Source: CAYPNF01 sp964411985 (GTDB lineage Bacteria > Verrucomicrobiota > Verrucomicrobiia > Limisphaerales > J093). From it: a stretch of DNA of 64,000 bases. Location: NCBI GenBank assembly GCA_964411985.1, contig CAYPNF010000005.1, forward strand, positions 62,001 to 126,000. Direction: 5' to 3'. The position numbers were made by a program, and so were the translations under genes. Shown one piece after another: positions 54,276 to 63,224 of this stretch. The notes under the pieces are model-generated. The model saw nothing but the letters and a program-made list of their open reading frames with translations, made no database searches and was not told the DNA's origin. Every line of letters starts with the position of its first letter. The first letter of the stretch is position 1.

Positions 54276-55847
54276 ATGGAGAACTGGCGCTGGTTGGATG
54301 GGATCATTGTTGTTTTGTATTTTGTGTTGGTGGCGTGGGTCGGGTTTCGATTCTCGCGGCGGCAGACTTCCACCGAAACCTACTTTGCGGCGGGGCGCTC
54401 TATTCCGCACTGGGCGATGGGGGTTTCGATGTTCGCCACTCTCATCAGCAGCATCACCTTTATCGCTTATCCCGGTTCGTCCTATGCGGGGAATTGGAGT
54501 GAGCTGGTCCCTGGCTTCATGGTCATCGGTGTGCTCGTGCTGGTGGGAACGGTCTTGGTGCCGTTTTTTCGACAAGCCGTCGGTTTGAGTGCTTACGAGT
54601 ACTTTGGACAGCGCTTCGGCTACGGGGCGCGGGCCTACAGCGGACTCGCGTTCAGCGCCGGGCACTTCTCCAAAATGGGTTTCGTGCTCTACTTGCTGTC
54701 GCTCACCGCGAGCAGCATGACGGGTTGGAACATCTACCTTGTGCTGCTGATCACCGGCGTGGTGACGGTGCTTTACACCGTGTTCGGCGGGCTGGAGGCG
54801 GTGATCTGGACCGACGTGGTGCAAGGCCTTATCATGTGTCTCGGCGTCCTGGTGATTCTGGGTTTTCTCGTCTACCTCATGCCGGGCGGCATCGGCGCGG
54901 CGTTCGCCCTGGCCAGTGAAAAGGGCAAGTTCAGCCTCGGCAATTCGCAGTGGAATTTTGCCGACAAGACCAGCCTGTGGGTGATGTCGCTCTATGGGTT
55001 CTTCTGGTATCTGCAAAAATACTCCGCTGACCAGACGATTGTGCAGCGTTACCTGGTGGCGAAGTCCGACCGCGAAGCCCTCAAAGGCGTGGCGCTCGGG
55101 GCGTTGATGTGCCTACCCATCTGGACGCTCTTCATGCTCATTGGCACGCTCGTGTGGTGCTATTACCAGCTTTCCGGCACCGCCTTCCCGCCCGAACTGA
55201 TGGACAAGGCTGGGAAGGTGATTTCCGACAAAGTGTTCCCGCACTTCCTCGTGACCAGAATCCCGGTGGGTTTATCCGGCTTGTTCATGGCGGCGGTCTT
55301 TGCGGCAGGAATGTCCACGCTGTCCTCGGATCTCAACTGCCTCTCCGCGGTTGGGGTGGAAGATTATTTCCGCAAGCTCCGCCCGAATGCCTCTGATGGG
55401 CGACGGTTGTTCATGGGCAAGTTGATAGTGGGCGTCTGCGGCGGCGCGGCGGTGGGCATCGCGGCGCTCATTGCGTGGAAAAGCGAGCGGGTATTGTCAC
55501 TTTATTACGCCGTGTCTTCCATCATTTCCGGCGGGCTCGCGGGCATGTTCATCCTCGCCTTCCTGAGCCGGCGTGCCAACAAGGAGGGTCTTTGGGTGGG
55601 TATCGTTACCAGCCTGGTCTTCACTGCCTGGGCCACGCTCACGAGCGGGAAGAACAAGATGTTCGATCTCGGCGATTACAATTTCCCCTGGGCGGGCGTG
55701 ATGATCGGAGTCGGCGCGCACTTGATCGTGCTGGTTGTCGGCTGGATCGCCAGCTACGGTTTTCCCGCGCCAGCAGAAGCCACCCGCAGCATGACGCTCT
55801 GGGGTTGGCTCGAAAAGCGCAAGACCTTGCCGCCGCACCTAACATGA
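54276..55847 (+). CDS. Sodium:solute symporter (SSS family)
   Basis: Inner-membrane secondary transporter of 523 residues with about 13 hydrophobic helices. It begins with a helix (GIIVVLYFVLVAWVGFRFS) followed by the SSS landmark TSTETYFAAGRSIPHWAMG, SMFATLISSITFIAYPG, then YLQKYSADQTIVQRYLVAKS, and FAAGMSTLSSDLNCLSAVGVEDYF. Members take up sialic acid, sugars, proline or other organic solutes with Na+. The catabolic genes that follow suggest an acidic sugar. Its stop overlaps the next start (ATGA). Codon use in this and the next genes is richer in GCG/CGC than in the 26-45 kb genes. Confidence 0.92.
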   Translation: MENWRWLDGIIVVLYFVLVAWVGFRFSRRQTSTETYFAAGRSIPHWAMGVSMFATLISSITFIAYPGSSYAGNWSELVPGFMVIGVLVLVGTVLVPFFRQAVGLSAYEYFGQRFGYGARAYSGLAFSAGHFSKMGFVLYLLSLTASSMTGWNIYLVLLITGVVTVLYTVFGGLEAVIWTDVVQGLIMCLGVLVILGFLVYLMPGGIGAAFALASEKGKFSLGNSQWNFADKTSLWVMSLYGFFWYLQKYSADQTIVQRYLVAKSDREALKGVALGALMCLPIWTLFMLIGTLVWCYYQLSGTAFPPELMDKAGKVISDKVFPHFLVTRIPVGLSGLFMAAVFAAGMSTLSSDLNCLSAVGVEDYFRKLRPNASDGRRLFMGKLIVGVCGGAAVGIAALIAWKSERVLSLYYAVSSIISGGLAGMFILAFLSRRANKEGLWVGIVTSLVFTAWATLTSGKNKMFDLGDYNFPWAGVMIGVGAHLIVLVVGWIASYGFPAPAEATRSMTLWGWLEKRKTLPPHLT

Positions 55848-56989
55848 ACATTGTTACCTTGTTGCAACCGCCGCGCATCGTTGTCGGCGACGGCTGCGCA
55901 CCCCAATGCGCCGAGTGTTTTCCTCAGCTTGGAGTGAAGCGCGTTCTGCTTGTGTCCAGCACGCCCGTGCTGCCGACGTTGACGGGTGTGCTGGAGGCGC
56001 TGACGCAGGCCGGCGTTGCCATCGTTCGATCCCTGACGATTGATCGTGAACCGACCCGCGAGATGTTTGAGCAAGCTCTTGCTGTCGCGCGAAAAGAGAA
56101 CATCGAAGCTGTCCTCGGCATTGGGGGCGGGAGCGCGATGGACGTCGCCAAACTCGTCGCAGCTCTCACGCACGGAAAGCAACACGTTTCGGAAGTGTTC
56201 GGCATCGATCTGCTCGCCAACCGCGCGCTGCCGCTTGTCTGTCTGCCGACCACCTCTGGCACCGGCGCCGAAGTCTCGCCCAACGCGATTCTCCTCGATG
56301 AAGCCAACGAATTGAAAAAGGGCGTCGTCAGCCGCTATCTTGTGCCGGACGCGGTGTTCATCGATCCGCGGCTCACGCTCACCGTTCCGCCCGCCGTCAC
56401 GGCGGCAACCGGACTCGACGCGCTCACGCACTGCATCGAAGCCTATGCCAACAAGTTCGCGCACCCGGTGGTGGACGTTTATGCGCTGCAAGGCATTCGG
56501 CTCATTGCCGCCAATCTGGAGCTTGCGGTTCGTGATGGCCAGAACCTGGAGGCCCGCAGCGCGCTGGCGCTGGGCAGTTTCTACGGCGGGCTTTGCCTCG
56601 GCCCAGTGAACACCGGGGCCGTGCACGCGCTCTCGTACCCGCTCGGTGGGCGTTTTCATATTGCTCACGGTGTTGCCAACTCACTGCTATTGCCGCATGT
56701 CATCCGCTTCAACGCGCCGGCCGCACTACAGCGTTATGGGGAAGTCGCGCTGGCGCTGGGCGTTCAACCCGGCACGAACCCCGCCGATACCGCCGAGCGC
56801 GGTGTGGATTTCCTGGCGCGACTTTCCCGCAACTGCGGAGTGCCGCAGACACTCTCGGAACTCAAGATCCCGCGGGACGCCATCCCGTCCCTCGCCAGAG
56901 CGGCGCTGCAGGTGACCCGCTTATTAAAGAACAATCTTCGCACGGTAACCGAGGCTGACGCGGCTGCAATTTATGAGACTGCATACTGA
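55844..56989 (+). CDS. Iron-containing alcohol dehydrogenase
   Basis: NAD(P)-dependent group III (iron) dehydrogenase of 381 residues. It has the coenzyme motif VLGIGGGSAMDVAKLV, the PTTSGTGAEVS loop, the first metal His in GLDALTHCIEAYANKFAHP and the second in HIAHGVANSLLLPHV. Members reduce or oxidise simple alcohols, lactaldehyde, or sugar-acid intermediates such as tartronate or maleylacetate. It overlaps the symporter gene by four bases (start at 55844) and is one base from the aldolase gene. In this operon it most likely handles an aldehyde or hydroxy-acid product; this is inference. Confidence 0.92.
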   Translation: MNIVTLLQPPRIVVGDGCAPQCAECFPQLGVKRVLLVSSTPVLPTLTGVLEALTQAGVAIVRSLTIDREPTREMFEQALAVARKENIEAVLGIGGGSAMDVAKLVAALTHGKQHVSEVFGIDLLANRALPLVCLPTTSGTGAEVSPNAILLDEANELKKGVVSRYLVPDAVFIDPRLTLTVPPAVTAATGLDALTHCIEAYANKFAHPVVDVYALQGIRLIAANLELAVRDGQNLEARSALALGSFYGGLCLGPVNTGAVHALSYPLGGRFHIAHGVANSLLLPHVIRFNAPAALQRYGEVALALGVQPGTNPADTAERGVDFLARLSRNCGVPQTLSELKIPRDAIPSLARAALQVTRLLKNNLRTVTEADAAAIYETAY

Positions 56990-56990
56990 A

Positions 56991-57899
56991 ATGATCCAAC
57001 CGACCAAGTTCGGTGGCGCCGTCGTGCCGATCGTTACGCCTACCACCTCCGATGGGCAACTTGATTTCGCAGCGCTCGATCGGCTAATCGAATCTCAGAT
57101 TAGGGGCGGGGTGGAAGGCTTGCTGATCTTGGGAACAACCGGCGAAGGTCCCTGTATCCCGCGGATGTTGCGCCTTCCGCTCCTGGAGCGGGCCGTGGCT
57201 GCCGGCGGCAAACGCCTTCTCATTTATGCGAATGTCGCAGAAAATGCTCTCGCCGACACCCTCACGAGTGCCAAGGAGTTCATGTCGGCGGGGGCGGACG
57301 CGATCGCTGTGCTGCCACCCTTCTATTTTTCGTCAAGTCCGGTGGAGTTGGCCGCCTGGTTTCACGCTTTGCTCGACGCTGCGCCCGGGCCGGTGGTCCT
57401 GTACAACATCCCGCTCACCACGCGTGTCTCCATTCCGCTGGAGGTCATCGGTGAATTGGTCGGCCACCCAAACCTGGTCGGCCTGAAGGATTCTGAAAAC
57501 GATCCCAAGCGCCATGAGGAATTGCTCCGGCGCTTTGGGGGACGGTCGGATTTTTCCATCTTCATCGGGGTCGGCGCGCTCATGGCGCAAGGGTTGAAGT
57601 CAGGGGCGGACGGCATTGTGCCCAGCGTGGGCAATCTGATCCCCCGGGACTGCCAGCAACAAGTCGAAGCCGCGCGCGCCGGGGACTGGGGGGCGGTGGA
57701 TGCCATCGCCGCACGACAGGCCGAAATCGCGGCTGTGTATCAAAAGGGCCGCACCCTCACCCAATCGCTCGCCGCGCTGAAAGGACTGCTCCATCACCGG
57801 GGCATCTGCTCCCCGTACGTATTTCCGCCGTTGTTGCCGATGTCGGCGGCTGAACTCGATGGGTTGCGCGGCGAACTGGCAAAACTGAAGCTACCATGA
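56991..57899 (+). CDS. Dihydrodipicolinate synthase-family aldolase/lyase
   Basis: Class I aldolase of the DapA/NanA/KDG-aldolase superfamily, 302 residues. It shows the substrate carboxylate loop GLLILGTTGEGPCIP, the catalytic Tyr in VVLYNIPLTTRVSIP, and the Schiff-base Lys in NLVGLKDSEND. The GTTGE loop is shared by DapA, NanA (GSTGE) and KdgA relatives, so the substrate cannot be read from motifs. It lies between the dehydrogenase and the PdxA-like gene, overlapping the latter by four bases, so a 2-keto-3-deoxy sugar acid or sialic-acid-like substrate is more likely than lysine biosynthesis. Confidence 0.9.
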   Translation: MIQPTKFGGAVVPIVTPTTSDGQLDFAALDRLIESQIRGGVEGLLILGTTGEGPCIPRMLRLPLLERAVAAGGKRLLIYANVAENALADTLTSAKEFMSAGADAIAVLPPFYFSSSPVELAAWFHALLDAAPGPVVLYNIPLTTRVSIPLEVIGELVGHPNLVGLKDSENDPKRHEELLRRFGGRSDFSIFIGVGALMAQGLKSGADGIVPSVGNLIPRDCQQQVEAARAGDWGAVDAIAARQAEIAAVYQKGRTLTQSLAALKGLLHHRGICSPYVFPPLLPMSAAELDGLRGELAKLKLP

Positions 57900-58915
57900 A
57901 ACCCCGACCGATTCTCGGACTCACGATGGGCGATCCTGCGGGGATTGGTCCGGAAATCTGCCTCCGCGCACTGAGCGAGCCGTCCGTGCTGGCCGAGTGC
58001 GTGCCGGTGCTGTTCGGGGATGCTGGCGCACTGCGGCTCCTGGCAGAAAAGGGTCTTTCCGCGAGTGTCGCGCCGGTTGTGTCGCTTGCGGAATTCACTT
58101 CGTCTGCCGCGCCGACGACTCCCATCGTGGTGGATTGCTCCACGCTGGACGTAGGCAAGATTGAACCCGGCAAAGTGTCCGCCGCCTGCGGTCAGGCGGC
58201 TTACATCTTCATCGAACAGTCGATTCGAGCCGCTCTCGCGAAGCGGATTGACGGCGTCGTCACCGGGCCGGTTCACAAGGAGGCTTTGCATCTTGCCGGG
58301 GTGGAATTTCCCGGGCACACGGAGATTTTCACCGAGCTCACCGGTGCGAAGCGCAGTTGCATGATGCTCTACTCCGAGAAAATCGCGGTCAGTATGGTCA
58401 CCACGCACATCGGCTATCACGAAGTGCCGGGCACACTCTCCGTTGAGAGGGTTTGGAACACCATCGACCTCACCGCCGAGGCGATGCGTTGGATGTTGCA
58501 TCGCGCGCCCCGCATCGGGGTGTGTGGGTTGAACCCGCACGCGGGTGAACACGGTTTGTTCGGCCAGGGGGAGGAGGAGAAGTACGTTGTGCCCGCCGTC
58601 GCCGAGGCAAAGAAGCGGGGTTTGGATGTCACCGGGCCGCTGGTGCCGGACGCGGCGTTCACCACTAGCCTTCGCCAGAAGTTCGACGCTTTCATCTGTC
58701 TCTATCATGACCAGGGCCACATCCCTTTCAAAATGCTGGCGTTCGACACGGGGGTGAATATTACGCTCGGACTGCCCATCATTCGCACCTCGGTGGATCA
58801 CGGCACGGCTTTCGACATTGCCTGGCAGGGCAAAGCTGACCCGACTAGTCTGTACTCCGCCGTCCACATCGCCGCCCAACTCGCAACGGGGCGCTTCAGG
58901 AGTGCAGCTCCATAA
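57896..58915 (+). CDS. PdxA-family 4-phosphate dehydrogenase (PdxA or PdxA2-like)
   Basis: NAD-dependent dehydrogenase/decarboxylase of 339 residues. The N-terminus ILGLTMGDPAGIGPEICLRA is diagnostic, and the three metal-site regions are VVTGPVHKEAL, LNPHAGEHGLFGQGEEE and CLYHDQGHIPFKML. PdxA makes a pyridoxal-phosphate precursor from 4-phosphohydroxythreonine; PdxA2 enzymes oxidise 4-phospho-D-threonate or -erythronate and pair with DUF1537 four-carbon acid sugar kinases. The operon context, including a DUF1537-like remnant at 63005, favours the PdxA2 role. Confidence 0.9.
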   Translation: MKPRPILGLTMGDPAGIGPEICLRALSEPSVLAECVPVLFGDAGALRLLAEKGLSASVAPVVSLAEFTSSAAPTTPIVVDCSTLDVGKIEPGKVSAACGQAAYIFIEQSIRAALAKRIDGVVTGPVHKEALHLAGVEFPGHTEIFTELTGAKRSCMMLYSEKIAVSMVTTHIGYHEVPGTLSVERVWNTIDLTAEAMRWMLHRAPRIGVCGLNPHAGEHGLFGQGEEEKYVVPAVAEAKKRGLDVTGPLVPDAAFTTSLRQKFDAFICLYHDQGHIPFKMLAFDTGVNITLGLPIIRTSVDHGTAFDIAWQGKADPTSLYSAVHIAAQLATGRFRSAAP

Positions 58916-58938
58916 GCCAACGCAAACGCGAGCAGTCC

Positions 58939-60198
58939 ATGAGCAGCATCCTCACGATCCGTAAATACACATTGGGTGTGGGCGATCGCTTTGCGCAGCA
59001 AGCCGTTGCGCAAATTCAAGCTTGCGTCATGGCAGCGCAACAGGGTGTGGAAATCTGTCCCACGTGGAACAAATCCAATCGCGAACACGACATCATTGGC
59101 TCCGAGCCGGCGAGCGTGCGGGCAGCGGCCGACGCGGCGGTGAAGGCCGCCGGATGGATGAAGCCGTACTACGTGGATGCTGATCACATCGGGCTCAGGA
59201 CGGTGGATCGTTTCATGGCGGTTTCCGACTTTTTCACCATTGATGTCGCGGACTATATCGGCAAGTCCGCCGAAACCAGCGCGGGGAGGGCTTTCGTTGA
59301 GCGCCATCCCGAACTGATGGGCAGGGTTTCTATCGCGGGGATCGATTGCCCCTTTGATGTTACGCGCGCCGAAGTGGAGCGCATCGCGGGCAAGTATTTG
59401 CACGCCGTGCAGGAAGCCAGCAAGGTGTATCAATACATCTCGTCGAAGAAGAACGGCGCGTCTTTTGTCACGGAAGTGTCGATGGACGAAACCGATTCTC
59501 CGCAGACGCCGCTGGAGCTACTCTGCATCCTTGCGGCGATGGCCGAAGAGAAGATTCCAATTCAGACCATCGCGCCGAAGTTCACTGGCCGGTTCAACAA
59601 GGGCGTGGATTACGTGGGTGACGTGGCGCAGTTCGAGAAGGAAGTCAACGACGACCTGTGTGTCATTTCACACGCCATCCAACGCTACGGCCTGCCGGAA
59701 ACGCTCAAGCTCAGCGTGCACTCAGGCAGCGATAAGTTCTCGATCTATCCGGCCATCAACCGTGCTTTGAAGAAGCACGGCTGCGGGGTCCACGTGAAGA
59801 CGGCAGGTACGACTTGGCTGGAGGAAGTCATCGGGCTCGCCGAGCACGGCGGGGAGGGGTTGAAGCTGGCGAAGGAAATCTACGCCGGGGCACTGGCGTG
59901 CATAGACGAACTTAGCGTACCCTATGCCAGCGTACTTGACATCAAACGCCCGAACCTCCCGACGGCGGAAGAGGTGAGCAGATGGACGAGTGAACAGTAT
60001 GTCAGAGCCTTGCGCCACGACCAGATGGACCCTCTGTTCAACGAGAGCCTCCGCCAGTTGCTGCACGTGGGCTATAAGGTCGCCGCGAAGATGGGGCCGC
60101 GGTATCTTATGCTGCTCGAGGAATGTGAAACCTCGGTGGCACGCAACGTGACGAGTAATCTGTTTGACCGCCACATCAAACCCTTGTTTTTGTCTTAA
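58939..60198 (+). CDS. UxaE-like tagaturonate/sugar-acid epimerase
   Basis: A 419-residue protein matching the UxaE (tagaturonate 3-epimerase) family described from hyperthermophiles. Shared landmarks are the metal-site region KPYYVDADHIGLRTV, VSMDETDSPQTPLE, GVDYVGDVAQFEKEV, KLSVHSGSDKFSIYPA and GVHVKTAGTTWLEEVIGLA. UxaE interconverts D-tagaturonate and D-fructuronate and links galacturonate to glucuronate catabolism. No uxaB, uxaC, kdgK or uxuA lies in the window, so the true substrate may be another keto-sugar acid. It follows the PdxA-like gene after 23 bp. Confidence 0.82.
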   Translation: MSSILTIRKYTLGVGDRFAQQAVAQIQACVMAAQQGVEICPTWNKSNREHDIIGSEPASVRAAADAAVKAAGWMKPYYVDADHIGLRTVDRFMAVSDFFTIDVADYIGKSAETSAGRAFVERHPELMGRVSIAGIDCPFDVTRAEVERIAGKYLHAVQEASKVYQYISSKKNGASFVTEVSMDETDSPQTPLELLCILAAMAEEKIPIQTIAPKFTGRFNKGVDYVGDVAQFEKEVNDDLCVISHAIQRYGLPETLKLSVHSGSDKFSIYPAINRALKKHGCGVHVKTAGTTWLEEVIGLAEHGGEGLKLAKEIYAGALACIDELSVPYASVLDIKRPNLPTAEEVSRWTSEQYVRALRHDQMDPLFNESLRQLLHVGYKVAAKMGPRYLMLLEECETSVARNVTSNLFDRHIKPLFLS

Positions 60199-60209
60199 GC
60201 AAACCACCC

Positions 60210-63008
60210 ATGTTGTTTCATAACATTACCTTCGTTACGGCCGTAGCCACCATCATCATGGCCCACGCCTTCGCTCATGCGGCAAGCGATTCGAGAACAA
60301 ACTCTCTCGGCATGATGATGATTCCAGTGAAATCGGGGAGCTTCGTCATGGGCTCCACGACGATAGATGAACATTGGAATGAGCGCCCGGCGCATCGGGT
60401 GACGATCAGCCACGGCTTCCTCATGTCGGAGACTGAAGTGACGCTGGCACAGTATCAGCAGTTTCGCCCCGGGTTTGAGGGCACTCCGGGCTGTGATCCT
60501 TACGTGGCCGGGGTCAGTTGGCTGGATGCCACGGCCTTTTGCGAGTGGCTGAGCCACAAGGAAGGAAAGCCTTATCGGCTGCCGACCGAGGCCGAGTGGG
60601 AATTTGCCTGCCGAGCAGGCACGGTGACTCCGTTTCACACAGGCGCTCAACCGACGGCGCTCGAGACTGCCAACGCCTGGGGATTCAAGAACATGCACAC
60701 CGGCGTGCGAGAATGGTGTTTTGACCGCTACGGCGAATACCCCATCGAGGCGCAGATTGACCCGGCCGGAGCGGATCAAGGAATTACGCGCGTAGTTCGC
60801 GGCGGGGGCATGGACGAGAACCAACCTGAATACGCCCGCTCAACCGCGCGCGGCTCGATGGGTGAGGCTTTTGGCGCTTATGCGCCGGGAATAGTGGAGG
60901 GAAAGCGACTGAGCTTGGCGGAGACTTTCTTTCCAGGTATGGTGGGCCGCTTTTTTGGCGAAGCAAACCTTACCCGGCCGCATGACAAGTTCCTGATCCA
61001 CAAACTCGACCTTAGCAAGAAGGATGGTGAGTTCGACAAGGGTAGCCAGTGGTCCGGCCGCTTTCTCGGTTTCTTAGAGGCGCCGGTTACCGGCTCGGTC
61101 GCTTTCGAAGGGATTGCCGACGACGGCATGGAAGTCCTCGTGGAGGGCAAGAAGATCATTAGCGCCTGGAACCAGAAGAACACACCCGTGGCCGGCACAG
61201 TGGACATGGTGAAAGGCCGCAAGTACGAGGTCGAAATCACGTTCACCCAGAACGGAGGCGATGCGTTCATGCGCCTTTATTGGAGCTGGCTCGGGCAGGA
61301 CAAGCAAATCGTTCCGTCGTCGGCGATGTCCTACAGCGGTCTTCAGGAAATGAAAGTTGTGGCCATGGGCACCGGTGCAACCTCTGAAGTCCCCGGCCAT
61401 CACCTGATCGGTTTCCGCGTGGTCCAAGGGGCTCCGGCGAAGCGCTTTCTGCGCACCGATGGTCCTTACGCTCGTCAAGGCGTACGGCAGGATACTAGCA
61501 TGGCCAAGCAGGGGCCGGATCCGGCCAAGCCCTACTTCCGCAAACGCTCCATGATGCCGACCCCGCTCGAAAACAGTGACCGTAAAGTCATCGACTTTGC
61601 GGGTCTGCATGCTTCGTTCCGCGACCACAACCACAGCCCGGCACTGGAGGTGTTGCCCAACGGTGACGTGCTGCTTGTGATCTATACATCCTATCACGAA
61701 TATGAACCAGGCGTGTCACTAATCGCGGCACGGTTACGCTTCGGCACCGAGGAATGGGATATGCCAAGCCCGTGGTTGGATTTCGCCCTGGTGAACGACC
61801 ACGCTCCACTTTTGTGGGTTGAAAGCGGAATCCTGCGGCTCTTCTGGGGCAATCCACGGCTCGCTTCTGCGTTCCCCTTCCAATGGGTGGAATCCACCGA
61901 CAACGGAGGGACGCTTGGGCCGGTGTGCTTCCCGAGATTCACGAGCCGCATTGGCCCTCATTCCAAGCAACCCATCAACACCGCTTTCCGGGGTTTGGAC
62001 GGCACGATGTATGTTGCGAGCGACGCCGCGGGAGCTTCCTCTGTTTTGTGGGCGAGCGGCGATAACGGCAAGACCTGGTACGACACCGGGGGGCGAAGCG
62101 CAGGTCGCCATACCACTTATGCAGTGCTCAAGGATGGTTCGATTCTGGGCATGGGAGGCAAGAACAGCGACATTCAGGGCTACATGCCCAAGGTTGTTTC
62201 CAAAGACGGCGGTAAGACGTGGGAGAAGAGCAAGACCCCCTTTGCGGCACAGTCCTCCAACCAGCGGCCGAGCCTGCTCCGCCTCACCAGCGGGCGACTG
62301 TTCTTCGCAGGCGACTACCAAGATCGGGAAGGAAAGCAGCCTGATGGCATCAAGGATCGGGGCTCCTATGTCGCCCTCTCGGACGACGATGGTCAAACCT
62401 GGAGGATCAAGCCCTTACTAGGCGCGCAGCCGCACGAGGATGGCAAACTGGCCTCGGCGACCATTGGGTATTCGGCTGCGCGGCAGGCACCCAACGGCGT
62501 CATCCACCTGATCACGACGATGAACCGTCCTAATCTGCACTTCGAAATGAACGAGGCATGGATCCTAGATCCGAACAGCACACGCGAAGACCCGGTGGCT
62601 CCGACCTCCAGCGGTCCACTGATCAATGTCAGTAAGCATACGGAGAAGTATCCTACCGGGCAGACAAGGCTAACTTGGAGCGCGGGTAGAGCCTCTGATG
62701 GCCGATGCCTTTTGGAGGGTGCTGAGATCTGGTACCATGACAACGGCCGAAAGCAGCGCGAGGCCAAGTACAAGAAGGGCTTCAAGACAGGAAAGGAGAC
62801 GTACTGGTCGCGCGACGGCAGGGTCGAATGGACTTGGGATCACCGGCCTGACGGCAGCGCGGTCTGGACACAATTCTGGTCCAACGGCCAGAAGAAGGCT
62901 GTATCAACCTGGCGGAGTTTCATGTGCGATGGCACGGCGACCTGCTGGGATCCGTCCGGCAAGCAGATCAGCCAAGTGGAGTTTTCCCGAGGTAGGATCA
63001 GGAAATGA
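60210..63008 (+). CDS. Secreted SUMF1-like, PA14, sialidase-type BNR and MORN-like repeat fusion
   Basis: A 932-residue protein with a signal peptide (VTAVATIIMAHAFAHA). Residues about 30-205 form an FGE/SUMF1-like domain (MIPVKSGSFVMGSTT, RLPTEAEWEFACRAG, RVVRGGGMDENQ) that lacks an obvious catalytic Cys pair. Residues about 235-375 are PA14-like (FEGIADDGMEVLVEGKKI). Residues about 470-800 are BNR/Asp-box propeller blades of the exo-sialidase type (WASGDNGKTWYDT, VVSKDGGKTWEKSK, LSDDDGQTWRIK). The last 90 residues are YwqK/MORN_2-like (EIWYHDNGRKQREAKYKKG, QFWSNGQKKA). Whether the propeller is a true sialidase is uncertain. Its stop overlaps the next start. Confidence 0.85.
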   Translation: MLFHNITFVTAVATIIMAHAFAHAASDSRTNSLGMMMIPVKSGSFVMGSTTIDEHWNERPAHRVTISHGFLMSETEVTLAQYQQFRPGFEGTPGCDPYVAGVSWLDATAFCEWLSHKEGKPYRLPTEAEWEFACRAGTVTPFHTGAQPTALETANAWGFKNMHTGVREWCFDRYGEYPIEAQIDPAGADQGITRVVRGGGMDENQPEYARSTARGSMGEAFGAYAPGIVEGKRLSLAETFFPGMVGRFFGEANLTRPHDKFLIHKLDLSKKDGEFDKGSQWSGRFLGFLEAPVTGSVAFEGIADDGMEVLVEGKKIISAWNQKNTPVAGTVDMVKGRKYEVEITFTQNGGDAFMRLYWSWLGQDKQIVPSSAMSYSGLQEMKVVAMGTGATSEVPGHHLIGFRVVQGAPAKRFLRTDGPYARQGVRQDTSMAKQGPDPAKPYFRKRSMMPTPLENSDRKVIDFAGLHASFRDHNHSPALEVLPNGDVLLVIYTSYHEYEPGVSLIAARLRFGTEEWDMPSPWLDFALVNDHAPLLWVESGILRLFWGNPRLASAFPFQWVESTDNGGTLGPVCFPRFTSRIGPHSKQPINTAFRGLDGTMYVASDAAGASSVLWASGDNGKTWYDTGGRSAGRHTTYAVLKDGSILGMGGKNSDIQGYMPKVVSKDGGKTWEKSKTPFAAQSSNQRPSLLRLTSGRLFFAGDYQDREGKQPDGIKDRGSYVALSDDDGQTWRIKPLLGAQPHEDGKLASATIGYSAARQAPNGVIHLITTMNRPNLHFEMNEAWILDPNSTREDPVAPTSSGPLINVSKHTEKYPTGQTRLTWSAGRASDGRCLLEGAEIWYHDNGRKQREAKYKKGFKTGKETYWSRDGRVEWTWDHRPDGSAVWTQFWSNGQKKAVSTWRSFMCDGTATCWDPSGKQISQVEFSRGRIRK

Positions 63009-63205
63009 TCGGCGTCATCGTAAACGATTTGACCGGGGCCGCGGCGCTCGCGCGGCAAATGGGCTGGCATCGGCTGGAGGTGACGGCCGAACTCACGCCG
63101 GGTGTGGTCACGCTTTCAATGCCCGGGGAGATCCCCGTCTTGTTCACCATGAAGCCTGGGACATACGAATGGCTAGAGAGCGTCACACGGTTGCGTCCTC
63201 GTTGA
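63005..63205 (+). pseudogene. Possible internally deleted four-carbon acid sugar kinase (DUF1537) remnant
   Basis: A 66-residue frame overlapping the preceding gene by ATGA. Its first residues MIGVIVNDLTGAAALARQMG resemble the start of DUF1537 kinases (consensus like IGVIADDLTGAA), and after GW the sequence HRLEVTAELTPGVVTLSMPG with VLFTMKPGTYEW resembles the C-terminal part of the same family; the roughly 350-residue middle is absent. DUF1537 kinases phosphorylate D-threonate/erythronate and partner with PdxA2. It could instead be a small functional protein; the call rests on my reading of two short stretches. Confidence 0.5.
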
Positions 63206-63224
63206 AACGAATAACAAGAAACCC

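Noticed and set aside
53670..57899. Classical sialic acid catabolic operon
   Set aside because: YhcH, a lyase-family gene and sialidase-type proteins fit, but nanE, nanK, nagA and nagB are missing, and PdxA/UxaE-like genes point to another acidic sugar.
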